A DNA stretch of 64,000 nt from an uncultured Gammaproteobacteria bacterium (GTDB lineage: Bacteria > Pseudomonadota > Gammaproteobacteria > HK1), in NCBI GenBank assembly GCA_958295465.1, contig OY282353.1:2533001-2597000 (forward strand). The letters run 5' to 3'. Within the stretch, counting starts at the first letter, position 1, and every line of letters starts with the position of its first letter. Shown here piece by piece: positions 51,468 to 61,907 of this stretch. A model generated the notes under the pieces. It made no database searches, was not told the DNA's origin, and saw nothing but the letters and a program-made list of their open reading frames with translations. A program made the translations under genes and the position numbers.

Positions 51468-51560
51468 TTCCTCTTTACACACGCGAGCGGCGTCGTCCCG
51501 ATGCGTGCGGTGCCCGGGGTCGGCTGTCCCATACGGTGAAGGCGCGGCAGCGCCCGTGGG

Positions 51561-52075
51561 TCATGTGAGCGCCGGCGAGGGCGGATACCCGAGCCGCGTG
51601 AGCCAGTCGTGGACCCGCTGTCCGGTCACACACTCGTGGGCGCTGGTCCCCTTGTGCCGTCCCCGACGCCGGGTGCGCAGATTGAGCCAGGCGCGGAACA
51701 GTTCGAGCAAGCCCTGGGTGGCGCCTTGATGGACGTCGAGACAGGGGCGCAGCGGCGCATTGCACCCCTCGATGGCACTGGAGGCGCGATGGCGCTGGTG
51801 CAGCACCACTTCGATGGCATGGAGCAGCGAGGCGCTCGCCGCGCCAAGCTGTCCCGCAGGCGGCGAGGAGATGACGAGACAGGGCACGCTGGCGGGCGCG
51901 GTGAGGACGCTTGTTCAGCGCCCCGACCAAGGACCGGCACCGGCGCCCCAGGCTCACCGCCTGCGCTGGCCAATGCTTCGAGCCGGGGCAGCACGCGCTT
52001 GTGGGCCAGCACCAGACCCGGCACCCGGTGGCGCAGGGACTTCGACCGGCTCGTGTGGATGGCGGGTTCGAGCAC
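51561..52075 (-). pseudogene. Transposase remnant (C-terminal part, frameshifted)
   Basis: The clearest frame (51561-51887) reads LHAIEVVLHQRHRASSAIEG, CNAPLRPCLDVHQGATQGLL, RTRRRGRHKGTSAHECVTGQ and RVHDWLTRLGYPPS, a C-terminal block of a common insertion-sequence transposase with the catalytic Glu in AIEG. Upstream codons in a second frame (LVLAHKRVLPRLEAL) continue it, so at least one frameshift is present. Confidence 0.7.
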
Positions 52076-52408
52076 CTCGAATCATCTCACAGGCCCTGTC
52101 CGGCGGGTTCCCGCCTCACTCGCTCCAGCGCCCCTCCTGCTCGACGATTTGTAAAGCAGGGGGACCAGCCCCGTACCATGCGCAATTTCCACTGATTCGG
52201 CTGGCGAAGCTCGACGCCGGGACGCCACTGCCGGGCAGGCAGGACTCGCCCATTCCACAAGACGAGAACCACATGGGCGGTACAATCCTTGGCCAGGCAG
52301 GCTGATCAACCCGGATCCCGCCACACGCTCCCGGCATCGCCGTCGTCGCACGACTCCCGGTGAAGTGGGTAGGATGCCACCCCGCACTCCCGCACCCCGG
52401 AGGCCGAC
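52076..52408. other. Intergenic, nothing recognised
   Basis: About 330 bases between the transposase remnant and the methyltransferase-like gene. No gene is recognisable on either strand. Confidence 0.4.
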
Positions 52409-53536
52409 ATGACCGGCGGCGAACGACCCTTCCGCTTCTTCGACAACCGGGAGAAATACCTGCTGTTCGTCACCACGTGCAGCGAGAAATGGGCGATCGG
52501 CCAGCGCATCGGCGCCGATCTCGGAGCGCTGGACCCCAGGCCGCCCGCGCTGCGGGTGTTCGACGCCGGAACCGGCGACGGCACGGTGATGGCGAGCGTG
52601 CTGCGCCAGCTCCACGGCCACTACCCGACCGTGCCGTTCCTCGTCGTCGGCAAGGAGATCAGCCTCGAAGACGTGAGGCTCACCCTGGAGAAGCTCCCCG
52701 ACCGCTTCTCCGAGCACCCCCAGACCGTGGTGGTGCTCACCAACCTGCACTACCGCGAGGCGCCCGCACTGTGTCCGGCCGACGAAACGGCCCGGTCGCG
52801 GATCAACTGGCGCGAGGTCGCCCTCGATGGGCGCACCGCCCACGAGCTCGACCGCCGGATCAACGACCTCCGCCCGACCCTGGCCGACTGGTGGAAGGTG
52901 CGCATGAGCCCGAAGACCGGCAATCCGGTCTACGTCGATCCCTCGGTGATCGTGCTCTACCGCTCCGACCACCGGTTCGCGCTCGATGCGGTGATCCCCA
53001 GGCCCGGCGTGCCGGTCGGCGACTACGACCTCGTCATCGCGGCCCAGCCCTTTCGCGCGCGGCATCCGGCCGATCTGAAGGTGAAGCTCGTGCTCGAGCC
53101 TCTCGCCGGCGCGCTCGCGCCGGGCGGGCGCATGATCACCATCCAGGCCACCGGCCAGGACCCCGGCATGGAGATCATCCGCAAGGTCTGGCCGGGCGAG
53201 GAGCCGTTCCGGACCCCGGGGCCGGTGCTCATCCAGGAGTTGCGCACGCGGCTCGCGGCCCGCTTCCCGGAGCGCGAGTTCAGCATCGACGGCGACTCGC
53301 ACGCCTTCTTCCGCTACTCCCTGCACGTGATGCCGAACGAGGTCACCGAGAACATCGGCACCTCGACCCGGCTCGCGGCGTGGAACGCGGCGGTCTACGT
53401 CGCGCAGATCGACGACGAGCGCATCACCCGCGCGATGTCCGGCGGCGCCTACCTCGACGCGACGGCCGAGGTCGTCGCCCGCCACGGGGGGCTGTGGTTC
53501 GTCGACGAGTCCTTCGTGGTGGCGCGGCGCGAGTGA
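52409..53536 (+). CDS. SAM-dependent methyltransferase-like protein
   Basis: 375 residues. It begins with RFFDNREKYLLFVTTCSEKW, then the SAM-binding loop LRVFDAGTGDGTVMASVLRQ (about 49-68). Later, VGDYDLVIAAQPFRARHPAD and ALAPGGRMITIQATGQDPGM look like motifs IV and VI of a class I methyltransferase. It is a conserved protein of unknown substrate, roughly twice the size of the core domain. Start after CGGAGGCCGAC. Its neighbours are transposase fragments, so context gives no clue. Confidence 0.72.
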   Translation: MTGGERPFRFFDNREKYLLFVTTCSEKWAIGQRIGADLGALDPRPPALRVFDAGTGDGTVMASVLRQLHGHYPTVPFLVVGKEISLEDVRLTLEKLPDRFSEHPQTVVVLTNLHYREAPALCPADETARSRINWREVALDGRTAHELDRRINDLRPTLADWWKVRMSPKTGNPVYVDPSVIVLYRSDHRFALDAVIPRPGVPVGDYDLVIAAQPFRARHPADLKVKLVLEPLAGALAPGGRMITIQATGQDPGMEIIRKVWPGEEPFRTPGPVLIQELRTRLAARFPEREFSIDGDSHAFFRYSLHVMPNEVTENIGTSTRLAAWNAAVYVAQIDDERITRAMSGGAYLDATAEVVARHGGLWFVDESFVVARRE

Positions 53537-53639
53537 GGTGACTCGAAAAATCCCGCTGTCGAAAACGCGGGTCTGGATCGTCTTCGTCATGCTGACGACA
53601 GCGGCGGCGGGCACGGTGGCGTCCGGCGCGATTCAGGAT

Positions 53640-54140
53640 TGCGTCGTCGCCGATCCCTCGGGCAGTGGCGCAGACGGTACAAGTGGCTGTTCGACAGCCT
53701 CGCCAGATGCTCGAACCGCTCATCGCCAAAGACCTCGTATCGGCGCCACATCACCCGCCGGGTGGCCGGTCCGCACAAGCCCGCCCAGCGTCTCGTCCAC
53801 CTCGTCCACCTCGGCGATGTCCGCCGCGCGGTAGCGCCGCTCGAACGGGCGCGTCGCCCCGCGGCGACGGTCCTCGATGCGCCCGGTCTTGTGGGGCTGG
53901 GCGATCAGCCGCGTCGTCTGCGCCCTCGTCAATCCCGTGACCTTCGCCACAACGCGACGCACGCCCCCCCTTGTGCGCCTTGGTCAACCCGCCGCAGGCC
54001 GGCCGCACCAGGGTCCGTCTCACGAAATCGCAGGCCCCGCGCCGCTCGGTGAGGTGCACGTCGACCGGCTCGCTGCCGGCCATGAAGTCGCGCACCTCCT
54101 CGATGGTGCGCAGCCGTTCGACGTCGAGTCTCGAGACCAT
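53640..54140 (-). pseudogene. Integrase-type transposase remnant, frameshifted
   Basis: Minus-strand pieces: [20 protein letters not shown], then FVRRTLVRPACGGLTKAHKG; in another frame MRRVVAKVTGLTRAQTTRLI, RRRGATRPFERRYRAADIAE; in a third YEVFGDERFEHLARLSNSHL. Together they match the N-terminal helix-turn-helix part of an integrase-catalytic-domain transposase. Two frameshifts and no catalytic domain. Confidence 0.7.
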
Positions 54141-54325
54141 CCTCCGATGATCCCGAAACCCCTTCGTTCAGACTCACTTCTGGTGGGATTCGCGCCACCC
54201 CTTCAGGCTCATGTTTCATGGGACAAGACTGTCCGTTGTATCCCGCCACCGGGAAAACTTACAATCCGGCGCCTCGGGCGGGTACACGCCGCGCCCGGAA
54301 CAGAGCAACGCGACGGAGCAAGGCA

Positions 54326-54640
54326 ATGTATGCAGTGATAGCGACGGGCGGCAAGCAGTACCGCGTCAGGGAGGGGGACCGCCTGCGGGTGGAGCGGCTC
54401 GACGCGGAAGAGGGGGCCGAGATCGAGTTCGATCGGATCCTCCTCGTCGGCGACGGTGACCAGATCGCCATCGGCAGGCCGTTCGTCGAGAGTGGCAAGG
54501 TGGCGGCGACGGTCAAGGGCCACGGCCGGCACAAGAAGATCAAGGTGGTGAAGTTCAAGCGGCGGAAGAACTATCTTCGCCAGCACGGCCACCGGCAGAA
54601 CTTCACCGAGCTCGAAATCAAGTCAATCACGGCGGGCTGA
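54326..54640 (+). CDS. rplU: 50S ribosomal protein L21
   Basis: 104 residues. [20 protein letters not shown] at the start, [20 protein letters not shown] and [19 protein letters not shown] at the end. It binds 23S rRNA in the large subunit. The start was set by the universal MYAVI opening; GGAG lies about ten bases upstream. First gene of rplU-rpmA-obgE-proB. Confidence 0.98.
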   Translation: MYAVIATGGKQYRVREGDRLRVERLDAEEGAEIEFDRILLVGDGDQIAIGRPFVESGKVAATVKGHGRHKKIKVVKFKRRKNYLRQHGHRQNFTELEIKSITAG

Positions 54641-54679
54641 CCGGGAGCGTTCACCGGCCAACGAAGCGGGGGTGCGACG

Positions 54680-54937
54680 ATGGCACACAAGAAGGCAGGC
54701 GGCAGCAGCAAGAACGGGCGCGATTCGCACTCGAAACGACTGGGCGTCAAGCTCTACGCGGGTCAGGCGGCGAAGGCCGGGAGCATCATCGTGCGCCAGC
54801 GCGGCACCAGGTTCCACCCGGGGACGAACGTCGGGTGCGGCCGGGACCATACCCTCTTCGCCACCGCCGACGGCGTGGTGGTGTTCGAACGCAAGGGCTC
54901 GCACGGCCGGAAGTACGTGAGCGTGCATACGAGCTGA
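54680..54937 (+). CDS. rpmA: 50S ribosomal protein L27
   Basis: 85 residues, full size: [60 protein letters not shown]. The N-terminal tail begins MAHKKAGG and reaches the peptidyl-transferase centre. Forty bases after rplU and with its own GGGGGTG ribosome site. Confidence 0.98.
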   Translation: MAHKKAGGSSKNGRDSHSKRLGVKLYAGQAAKAGSIIVRQRGTRFHPGTNVGCGRDHTLFATADGVVVFERKGSHGRKYVSVHTS

Positions 54938-56016
<1,079 letters not shown>

Positions 56017-56017
<1 letters not shown>

Positions 56018-57135
56018 TGCGTCTCGGCGCCGGTACCCGGCGCTGGGTCGTCAAGGCCGGCAGCGCGCTCATCACCAACGACGGCCGGGGACTCGAATCG
56101 GAGGTCATCGGCGAGTGGGTCGCCCAGATGGTGGCGCTGCGGGCCCGGGGGATCGACGTCGTCCTCGTTTCGTCGGGGTCGGTGGCGGAGGGGATGAGCC
56201 GGCTCGGCCTCGCGCGGCGTCCCGAGGCACTCTACGAGCTGCAAGCGGTGGCCGCGGTCGGTCAGATGGGCCTTGTGCAGGCGTACGAGTCGTGCTTTCA
56301 GCGTCATGCGACCCACACCGCCCAGGTGCTGCTGACGCACGAAGACTTTTCCGACCGCGGGCGGTATCTCAACGCGCGCAGCACCCTTCGCCAGCTTCTG
56401 AGCTACCGCGTGGTGCCGGTGATCAACGAGAACGACGCGGTTGCCACCCCCGAGATGCGGCTCGGCGACAACGACAGTCTCGCGGGCCTGGTCGCGAACC
56501 TGGTGGAGGCGGAGCTGCTGGTGATCCTGACCGATCAGCCGGGCCTGTTCGACCGCGACCCGCGGACCGACTCCTCGGCCCGGCTCGTCGAGCGTGGCCG
56601 GGCCGGTGATCCGGCCCTCGAAGCGATGGCGGGGGCAGGCGGGACGCTGGGCCGCGGCGGAATGCGAACGAAGCTGCGGGCCGCCGCGCTTGCCGCCCGC
56701 TCGGGCACCCCGACACGCATCGCCTCCGGCCGGGAATCCGACGTGCTGGGCCGGCTTCTGCGCGGTGAGTCGATCGGAACGCTGCTCGAGCCGGGACAGG
56801 CGCCGCTGGGGGCGCGCAAGCAGTGGCTGGCCGGACAACTCAGCGTGCGAGGGCGCCTGCGAATCGACGAGGGCGCCGCGAAGGTGCTCATCGAGTCGGG
56901 CCGCAGCCTCCTCGCGGTCGGGGTTCGCGAGGTGGAGGGCGATTTCTCGCGTGGAGAGGTCGTTGCCTGTTTCGACCCGTCCGGCGCCGAGGTCGCGCGC
57001 GGACTGGTGAACTACGATACGGGCGAGACGCGCCGCATCATGGGGCAGCGCAGCGAATGCATCGCGGAGTTGCTCGGCTACGTCGACGAGCCGGAGCTCA
57101 TCCACCGGGACAACCTGGTGCTGATGCTCGACTGA
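56017..57135 (+). CDS. proB: Glutamate 5-kinase
   Basis: 372 residues: amino-acid-kinase domain ([78 protein letters not shown]) plus a C-terminal PUA domain (about 280-372). It phosphorylates glutamate, the first step of proline synthesis. It is translationally coupled to obgE. proA is not adjacent. Confidence 0.97.
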
Positions 57136-57187
57136 GTGGGCGCGAGTGCGTCGGCGGGAGTGGATCCGCCGGCCGCGGAGCGCCGGG

Positions 57188-57457
57188 TCAGCTTGCGCGC
57201 AGGGCCTTCAGCCGGGCGTTCAGCCGGCTCTTGTGTCGTGCCGCCTTGTTCTTGTGGATGAGGCCCTTGCCGGCCGCGCCGTCGAGGACGGGCTCCGCCC
57301 GCTTCAGCGCCGCGCCCGCCGTCTCCGCATCGCCGGCGTTCAGCGCACGCACCACGCGCTTGGCGCCGGTACGCATTCTGGAGCGCAAGCTGGCATTATG
57401 GGTACGCCTGCGTACCGCCTGCCGTGCGCGCTTTCGTGCCTGGGCAGAGTTCGCCAC
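57188..57457 (-). CDS. rpsT: 30S ribosomal protein S20
   Basis: 89 residues. The start is the GTG at 57457, which gives [20 protein letters not shown] after the initiator Met; a longer frame upstream is not conserved. Contains [20 protein letters not shown]. It is a primary 16S rRNA-binding protein, here opposite to the surrounding operon as in pseudomonads. A MITE-like repeat lies in its upstream region. Confidence 0.97.
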   Translation of the reverse strand: MANSAQARKRARQAVRRRTHNASLRSRMRTGAKRVVRALNAGDAETAGAALKRAEPVLDGAAGKGLIHKNKAARHKSRLNARLKALRAS

Positions 57458-57540
57458 TGCTTCGACTCCCCTGATCGAGCCCCGGATGGAAGGGCGCGCA
57501 ATTATGCCGACCGTGCGAATGCCTGACAATACACCGGCGC

Positions 57541-57662
57541 CGGCGATTCCCGCCGACGCCCCGGATCCGGGCGCGCCATCGGGTTTTCGCAGCCTTCTCT
57601 ACCGTCCGGGCATCCGGTCGGGGTGATTCAATGGACGTTTCCGGGCTTGGCGGGAATTGCTG
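57541..57662 (+). repeat. MITE-like 122-bp repeat, copy E
   Basis: Left end CGGCGATTCCCGCCGACGCC is diverged; right end GGGCTTGGCGGGAATTGCTG is good. Interior GATTCAATGGACGTTTCCGG matches copy D. It sits between divergent rpsT and murJ, so it may hold their promoters. Confidence 0.8.
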
Positions 57663-57728
57663 CACCGGCGCCATGCCCTTCTTGTTTCTCCTGCGCATTC
57701 GGCGCCTTTTCGCCCTGACCCCGGATCG

Positions 57729-59279
57729 GTGAGCCGGTCGCTCCTCAAGTCGACAGGAGTTGTCGGCGTGAGCACGACGGCCTCGCGCGTGCTCGGGCTC
57801 GTACGCGACGTGGTCATCGCCCAGGCGTTTGGCGCGAGCGCCGGCGCCGACGCCTTCTTCGTCGCCTTCCGCATCCCGAACTTCCTGCGCCGGCTGTTCG
57901 CCGAGGGCGCCTTCGCCCAGGCGTTCGTCCCCATCCTGAGCGAATACCGGATCCGGCGCGAGATCGGCGAGGTGCGCGACCTGGCCTCTCACGTCTCGGG
58001 AGCGCTGCTCGGCGCGCTCGCCATCGTCACCGTCGTCGGCGTCGTCGCCGCACCGGTCCTCATCGCGATCTTCGCCCCCGGGTTCCTGTCCGATCCGGGG
58101 AAGTACGCGCTTGCCGTCGAGATGGTGCGGATCACGTTCCCGTACGTGCTCTTCATCTCCCTCGTCGCCTTCGCGGGAGGCATTCTCAACACCTACGGCC
58201 GGTTCGTGGTCCCTGCCTTCACGCCGGTGCTGCTCAACGCCTGCCTCATCGGCGCCGCGCTGTGGCTCGCGCCGGTGCTGGACGTCCCGGTCATCGCGCT
58301 CGCATGGGGGGTGCTCGCCGCGGGCATCGTCCAGCTCGCGTTCCAGTTCCCCTTCCTCGCCTCGCTGGGAATGCTGGTCCGTCCCCGCCTGCGCCGCGCC
58401 CACGAGGGCGTCGCCCGGGTGATCTCGTTGATCCTCCCGGCCGTGTTCGGAGTCTCCGTCTCCCAGATCAACCTGCTCGTCGACACGGTGATCGCGTCGT
58501 TTCTCGTCACCGGTAGCGTGTCGTGGCTGTATTTTTCGGATCGGATGGTCGAATTCCCCCTCGGCGTGTTCGGGATCGCGCTGGCCACCGTCATCCTGCC
58601 GCATCTGTCGCGCCAGCATGCGTCCGCGTCGCCGGCGTCGTTCTCGGACACCCTGGACTGGGCGCTCCGGCTCATGGTGCTGATCGCGACCCCCGCCGCG
58701 GTCGGGCTCGGGGTGCTCGCCGCGCCCATTCTCACCACGCTCTTCAACTACGGTGAATTCTCCGCGCACGACGTCGACATGGCGGCGCGGAGCCTGCTTG
58801 CATTCGCATTCGGGCTGATCGCCTTCGTCGCGGTCAAGGTGCTCGCGACCGGGTACTTCTCCCGCCAGGATACGCGTACCCCGGTCAGGGTCGGAGTGGT
58901 GGCGATGCTCTCGAACATCGTGCTCAACCTTGCCCTCGTCGGCCCCCTCGCCCATGCGGGGCTCGCGCTGGCGACCACCCTGTCCGCATGTCTCAACGCC
59001 GGGCTTCTGTTGCGCGGGCTCATCGCGTGCGGAGTGTTTCACCCGCGTCCGGGATGGGCAGGGTTCATCGCACGGATTGCCGCCGGCAACCTGGTTCTGG
59101 GCGCGAGCCTGTGGATGGCGCGAGGCGAGCCGGCGGCATGGTTCGAGGCGGAGGCCGCGGTTCGCGCCATGCGGCTCTGCGTGGTCATCGGAGCGGGGAC
59201 GATGCTCTACGCCGCGGTCATGCTGGTCCTTGGAATGCGGCCGCGCGACTTCGTGGCCCCTGTCGCCCTCCGTGAATGA
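57729..59279 (+). CDS. murJ: Lipid II flippase MurJ
   Basis: 516 residues with about 14 membrane helices. Motifs: STTASRVLGLVRDVVIAQAF, GASAGADAFFVAFRIPNFLR, RLFAEGAFAQAFVPILSEYR (charged cavity residues) and DTVIASFLVTGSVSWLYFSD. It moves lipid II across the inner membrane for peptidoglycan synthesis. The start is a GTG giving MSRSLLKSTGVV, after GGATCG; weaker starts lie upstream. Confidence 0.97.
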   Translation: MSRSLLKSTGVVGVSTTASRVLGLVRDVVIAQAFGASAGADAFFVAFRIPNFLRRLFAEGAFAQAFVPILSEYRIRREIGEVRDLASHVSGALLGALAIVTVVGVVAAPVLIAIFAPGFLSDPGKYALAVEMVRITFPYVLFISLVAFAGGILNTYGRFVVPAFTPVLLNACLIGAALWLAPVLDVPVIALAWGVLAAGIVQLAFQFPFLASLGMLVRPRLRRAHEGVARVISLILPAVFGVSVSQINLLVDTVIASFLVTGSVSWLYFSDRMVEFPLGVFGIALATVILPHLSRQHASASPASFSDTLDWALRLMVLIATPAAVGLGVLAAPILTTLFNYGEFSAHDVDMAARSLLAFAFGLIAFVAVKVLATGYFSRQDTRTPVRVGVVAMLSNIVLNLALVGPLAHAGLALATTLSACLNAGLLLRGLIACGVFHPRPGWAGFIARIAAGNLVLGASLWMARGEPAAWFEAEAAVRAMRLCVVIGAGTMLYAAVMLVLGMRPRDFVAPVALRE

Positions 59280-59483
59280 GCATCGGCGCGGTGCGGCAGG
59301 CGCCGTCCACGCATGGCCGGCGCTCCGACGATGGGGCCGTGCGCCGTTTTCCGTATCCGTCGCGGTGACCGCCCTGCGCCTGCGGCGAGACGTGGGGGGG
59401 TGTGACGACAATCGTTTCGAGACTGCCGGCCGCCCCTCGCCCACACCGCCTCATGCAGGATGACGAGGCCTGGCTCGTGGCCC

Positions 59484-59584
59484 GTGGATTCCCGCTCCGG
59501 CGGGAATGACGGACAATGCGCGAGGCGCCACCCTCCACGGTCATTCCCGCGAAAGCGCCGTCATTCCCGCACAACCAGGAATCC
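59484..59584. repeat. REP-like repeats upstream of ribF
   Basis: GTGGATTCCCGCTCCGGCGG then GAATGACGG, followed by GTCATTCCCGCGAAAGCGCC and GTCATTCCCGC in the opposite sense. Same family as 49219-49312. Confidence 0.75.
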
Positions 59585-59636
59585 GGACAACCTGGTTCCG
59601 GAGACGCCGGGCCGGAGTACGGCGAGGAGGTTCGAG

Positions 59637-60569
59637 TTGAAGGTGATTCGCGGCTGGCACAACGTCAGGCCAGAGCACCACGGCTGCGTCGCCACCATCG
59701 GGAACTTCGATGGGGTGCATCTCGGCCATCGGGCGCTGATCGGGCAGCTTGCGGCACTTGGCCGCGAGCGCGGCGTTCCTACCACCCTCGTCACCTTCGA
59801 GCCGCAGCCGCAGGAGTTCTTCGCGGGAGAGAACGCGCCCCCGCGCCTCACGCGGTTGCGGGAGAAGTTGGCCGCACTGCGCGCGCTGCCGCTCGACCGG
59901 GTCGCGTTGCTGCGCTTCGACGCAAGCCTCTGCGCCATGTCTCCGATCGAGTTCGTCGAGTCGTTCCTCGTCGCCGGGCTCGGGGTTCGGGTGGTGGTCG
60001 CGGGGGACGACTTCCGGTTCGGGTATCGAGGGGAGGGCAATTTCGATCTCCTGGTCTCGCTCGGCGGGCAGCATGGCTTCGAGGTCGTCAGGCGCGAGAC
60101 CTGCCGCGTGCGGGACGGGCGGGTCAGCAGCTCCTGGGTACGGGACGCGCTCGCCAACAACGAGCTCGAGATCGCCCGGGAGCTGCTCGGCCGTCCCTAC
60201 ACCGTCAGCGGCAGGGTCGCGCACGGTGACCGGCGCGGCCGGACCATCGGGTTCCCGACCCTGAACATCGCGTTTCGCCGTCGCCGTCCGGCACTGCGCG
60301 GGGTCTACGCGGTCCGGGTAGCGGGGCTGGAAGCCCGGATGCTGGATGCGGTCGCCAACCTCGGCACTCGTCCGACCGTCGATGGCCGCGGCGTGGTGCT
60401 CGAGGTGCACGTCTTCGACTGGAGCGGCGACGCCTACGGCCGATGCGTCGACGTGAGCTTCGTCGAGAAGATACGCGACGAACGCACGTTCGATTCGTTC
60501 GATGCGCTCAGGATCCGGATCGGTCGCGACAGTGCCCGTGCCCGCGAGATCCTCGGACGATCGGCGTGA
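59637..60569 (+). CDS. ribF: Bifunctional riboflavin kinase/FAD synthetase
   Basis: 310 residues. FAD synthetase domain: GCVATIGNFDGVHLGHRALI with the HxGH site, GDDFRFGYRGEGNF, SSSWVRDAL. Riboflavin kinase domain: LLGRPYTVSGRVAHGDRRGR, TIGFPTLNI, RGVYAVRV. It makes FMN and FAD. Initiation at TTG 59637 is preferred because GAGGAGG lies six bases upstream and no nearer ATG is in frame. It overlaps lspA by GTGA; the ileS gene usually between them is absent. Confidence 0.95.
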   Translation: MKVIRGWHNVRPEHHGCVATIGNFDGVHLGHRALIGQLAALGRERGVPTTLVTFEPQPQEFFAGENAPPRLTRLREKLAALRALPLDRVALLRFDASLCAMSPIEFVESFLVAGLGVRVVVAGDDFRFGYRGEGNFDLLVSLGGQHGFEVVRRETCRVRDGRVSSSWVRDALANNELEIARELLGRPYTVSGRVAHGDRRGRTIGFPTLNIAFRRRRPALRGVYAVRVAGLEARMLDAVANLGTRPTVDGRGVVLEVHVFDWSGDAYGRCVDVSFVEKIRDERTFDSFDALRIRIGRDSARAREILGRSA

Positions 60570-61093
60570 GCGGCCCGGAGCGAAACCCGCCTGCCACGGA
60601 CCCGGACGGCGGCCGGACGCGGCGGGACGGAGCGCTTCGATGGCTCTGGTGCTCGCTCTTCGTCGTCGTCGTCGATCAATCGGCGAAGCTCGCGGCCGTC
60701 GCATGGCTGGATCCGACGTCGTCCGTGGAGCTGATCCCGATGCTCGATCTCGTGCTCGCGTACAACACCGGCGCGGCGTTCAGCTTCCTGAGCACGGCGG
60801 GAGGATGGCAGCGCTGGCTGTTCATCGGGCTTGCCCTCGTCATCTGTGCGTTCATCGTCCACTGGCTGCGCGAACTCCCGCGTGATGCCCGATGGACCCC
60901 GCTCGCGCTGTCGCTGATCCTCGGCGGGGCGGCCGGCAACGTCATCGACCGCGTGCGCATCGGCGCGGTGGTGGACTTCATCGACTTCCACGTGGGCGGT
61001 TGGCACTGGCCGGCGTTCAACGTGGCGGATTCCGCCATCTGCGCCGGCGCCGCCCTGCTCGTTCTGGGTACGTTTCGACGCGACTCCGGCTGA
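60566..61093 (+). CDS. lspA: Lipoprotein signal peptidase (signal peptidase II)
   Basis: 175 residues, four membrane helices. Conserved blocks: VVVVDQSAKLAAV, AYNTGAAFSFL, and the two catalytic aspartates in GNVIDRVRIGAVVDFIDFH and FNVADSAIC. It cleaves prolipoproteins in the inner membrane. The start is GTG overlapping the ribF stop; the first 25 residues are polar and not conserved. Confidence 0.95.
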   Translation: MSGPERNPPATDPDGGRTRRDGALRWLWCSLFVVVVDQSAKLAAVAWLDPTSSVELIPMLDLVLAYNTGAAFSFLSTAGGWQRWLFIGLALVICAFIVHWLRELPRDARWTPLALSLILGGAAGNVIDRVRIGAVVDFIDFHVGGWHWPAFNVADSAICAGAALLVLGTFRRDSG

Positions 61094-61328
61094 CACCCGA
61101 CGACGGTCTTCACAGGCGTGCGTTGCCAGCTCCCAGGGGACCGGCGTTACGGGATCAAAAGCCGAACGGCGGACGATTCTTCGTCGCCTTGTCGAAGATT
61201 TCACGGATCAAGGTCCAAGGGGTGGAGGGGAAATGGCGATTCCGGATGACGCGGCCTATACTCGGGGATGATCGCATCCCGAGGCGGCACGAGGGCCGAA
61301 GGCGGTGGGCAAGGCGGCCGGGGCCAGA

Positions 61329-61733
61329 ATGCGCCGTGACGACGCGGCGGACCTTCTCCGCGAATACGGGATTACCCCGACGGCCCAGCGGGTCGACGTC
61401 GCGTCGGTGCTGCTCGCACGTCCGCAGCACGTATGCGCGGAGGAGCTCCGGCAGATGCTGGCCGGGCACGGCGCCCCGGTGTCCAAGGCGACGGTGTACA
61501 ACACCCTCGCCCTCTTCGCTCGCAAGGGACTCGTACGCGAGCTCTTCGTCGGCGCCGGCAAGGTGCTGTACGACTCGAACACCACGAACCACGACCACGT
61601 CTACGACGTCGACACCGGTGCCCTGACCGACATCGAGCCGGGCGCGATCGGGGTGGGCGTGCTGCCGGCCCTTCCGGCGGGAACGCTGGTGGAAAGCGTC
61701 GAGATCGTCATCAGGATCCGCCGGCCGCGCTGA
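61329..61733 (+). CDS. Irr-like Fur-family regulator
   Basis: 134 residues (an upstream GTG at 61305 would add 8). Winged-helix part: ITPTAQRVDVASVLLARPQH, SKATVYNTLALFARKGLV. C-terminal part: LYDSNTTNHDHVYDVDTGAL, GVLPALPAGTLVESVEIVIR. It lacks the cysteine pairs of classical Fur and has the NTxxHxH segment of Irr, the haem-responsive iron regulator of many alphaproteobacteria. It may control iron or haem genes elsewhere. It stands alone between lspA and the tRNA gene. Confidence 0.82.
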   Translation: MRRDDAADLLREYGITPTAQRVDVASVLLARPQHVCAEELRQMLAGHGAPVSKATVYNTLALFARKGLVRELFVGAGKVLYDSNTTNHDHVYDVDTGALTDIEPGAIGVGVLPALPAGTLVESVEIVIRIRRPR

Positions 61734-61806
61734 TCCGGGCCGACCCCGGCGCGCGGTTCGGGCGCCGGAAGATTCTGCAGATTCTGTATACTCCGCGTCC
61801 CCGCGC

Positions 61807-61882
61807 GCCGGTGTAGCTCAGTTGGCAGAGCAACTGATTCGTAATCAGTAGGTCCGCGGTTCGAGTCCGCGCACCGGCACCA
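61807..61882 (+). tRNA. tRNA-Thr (CGT anticodon)
   Basis: 76 bases with encoded CCA. Acceptor stem GCCGGTG/CACCGGC, D arm with AGCTCAGTTGGCAGAGC, anticodon loop TTCGTAA (anticodon CGT), T arm GGTTCGAGTCC. Followed by dnaX after 25 bases. Confidence 0.97.
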
Positions 61883-61907
61883 AATCCGCAACCGAGCAAA
61901 GATTCCC

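Noticed and set aside
57396-59444. 682-codon minus-strand frame opposite murJ
   Set aside because: Glu/Arg/His/Asp-rich shadow of murJ; the rpsT frame on that strand is different and real.
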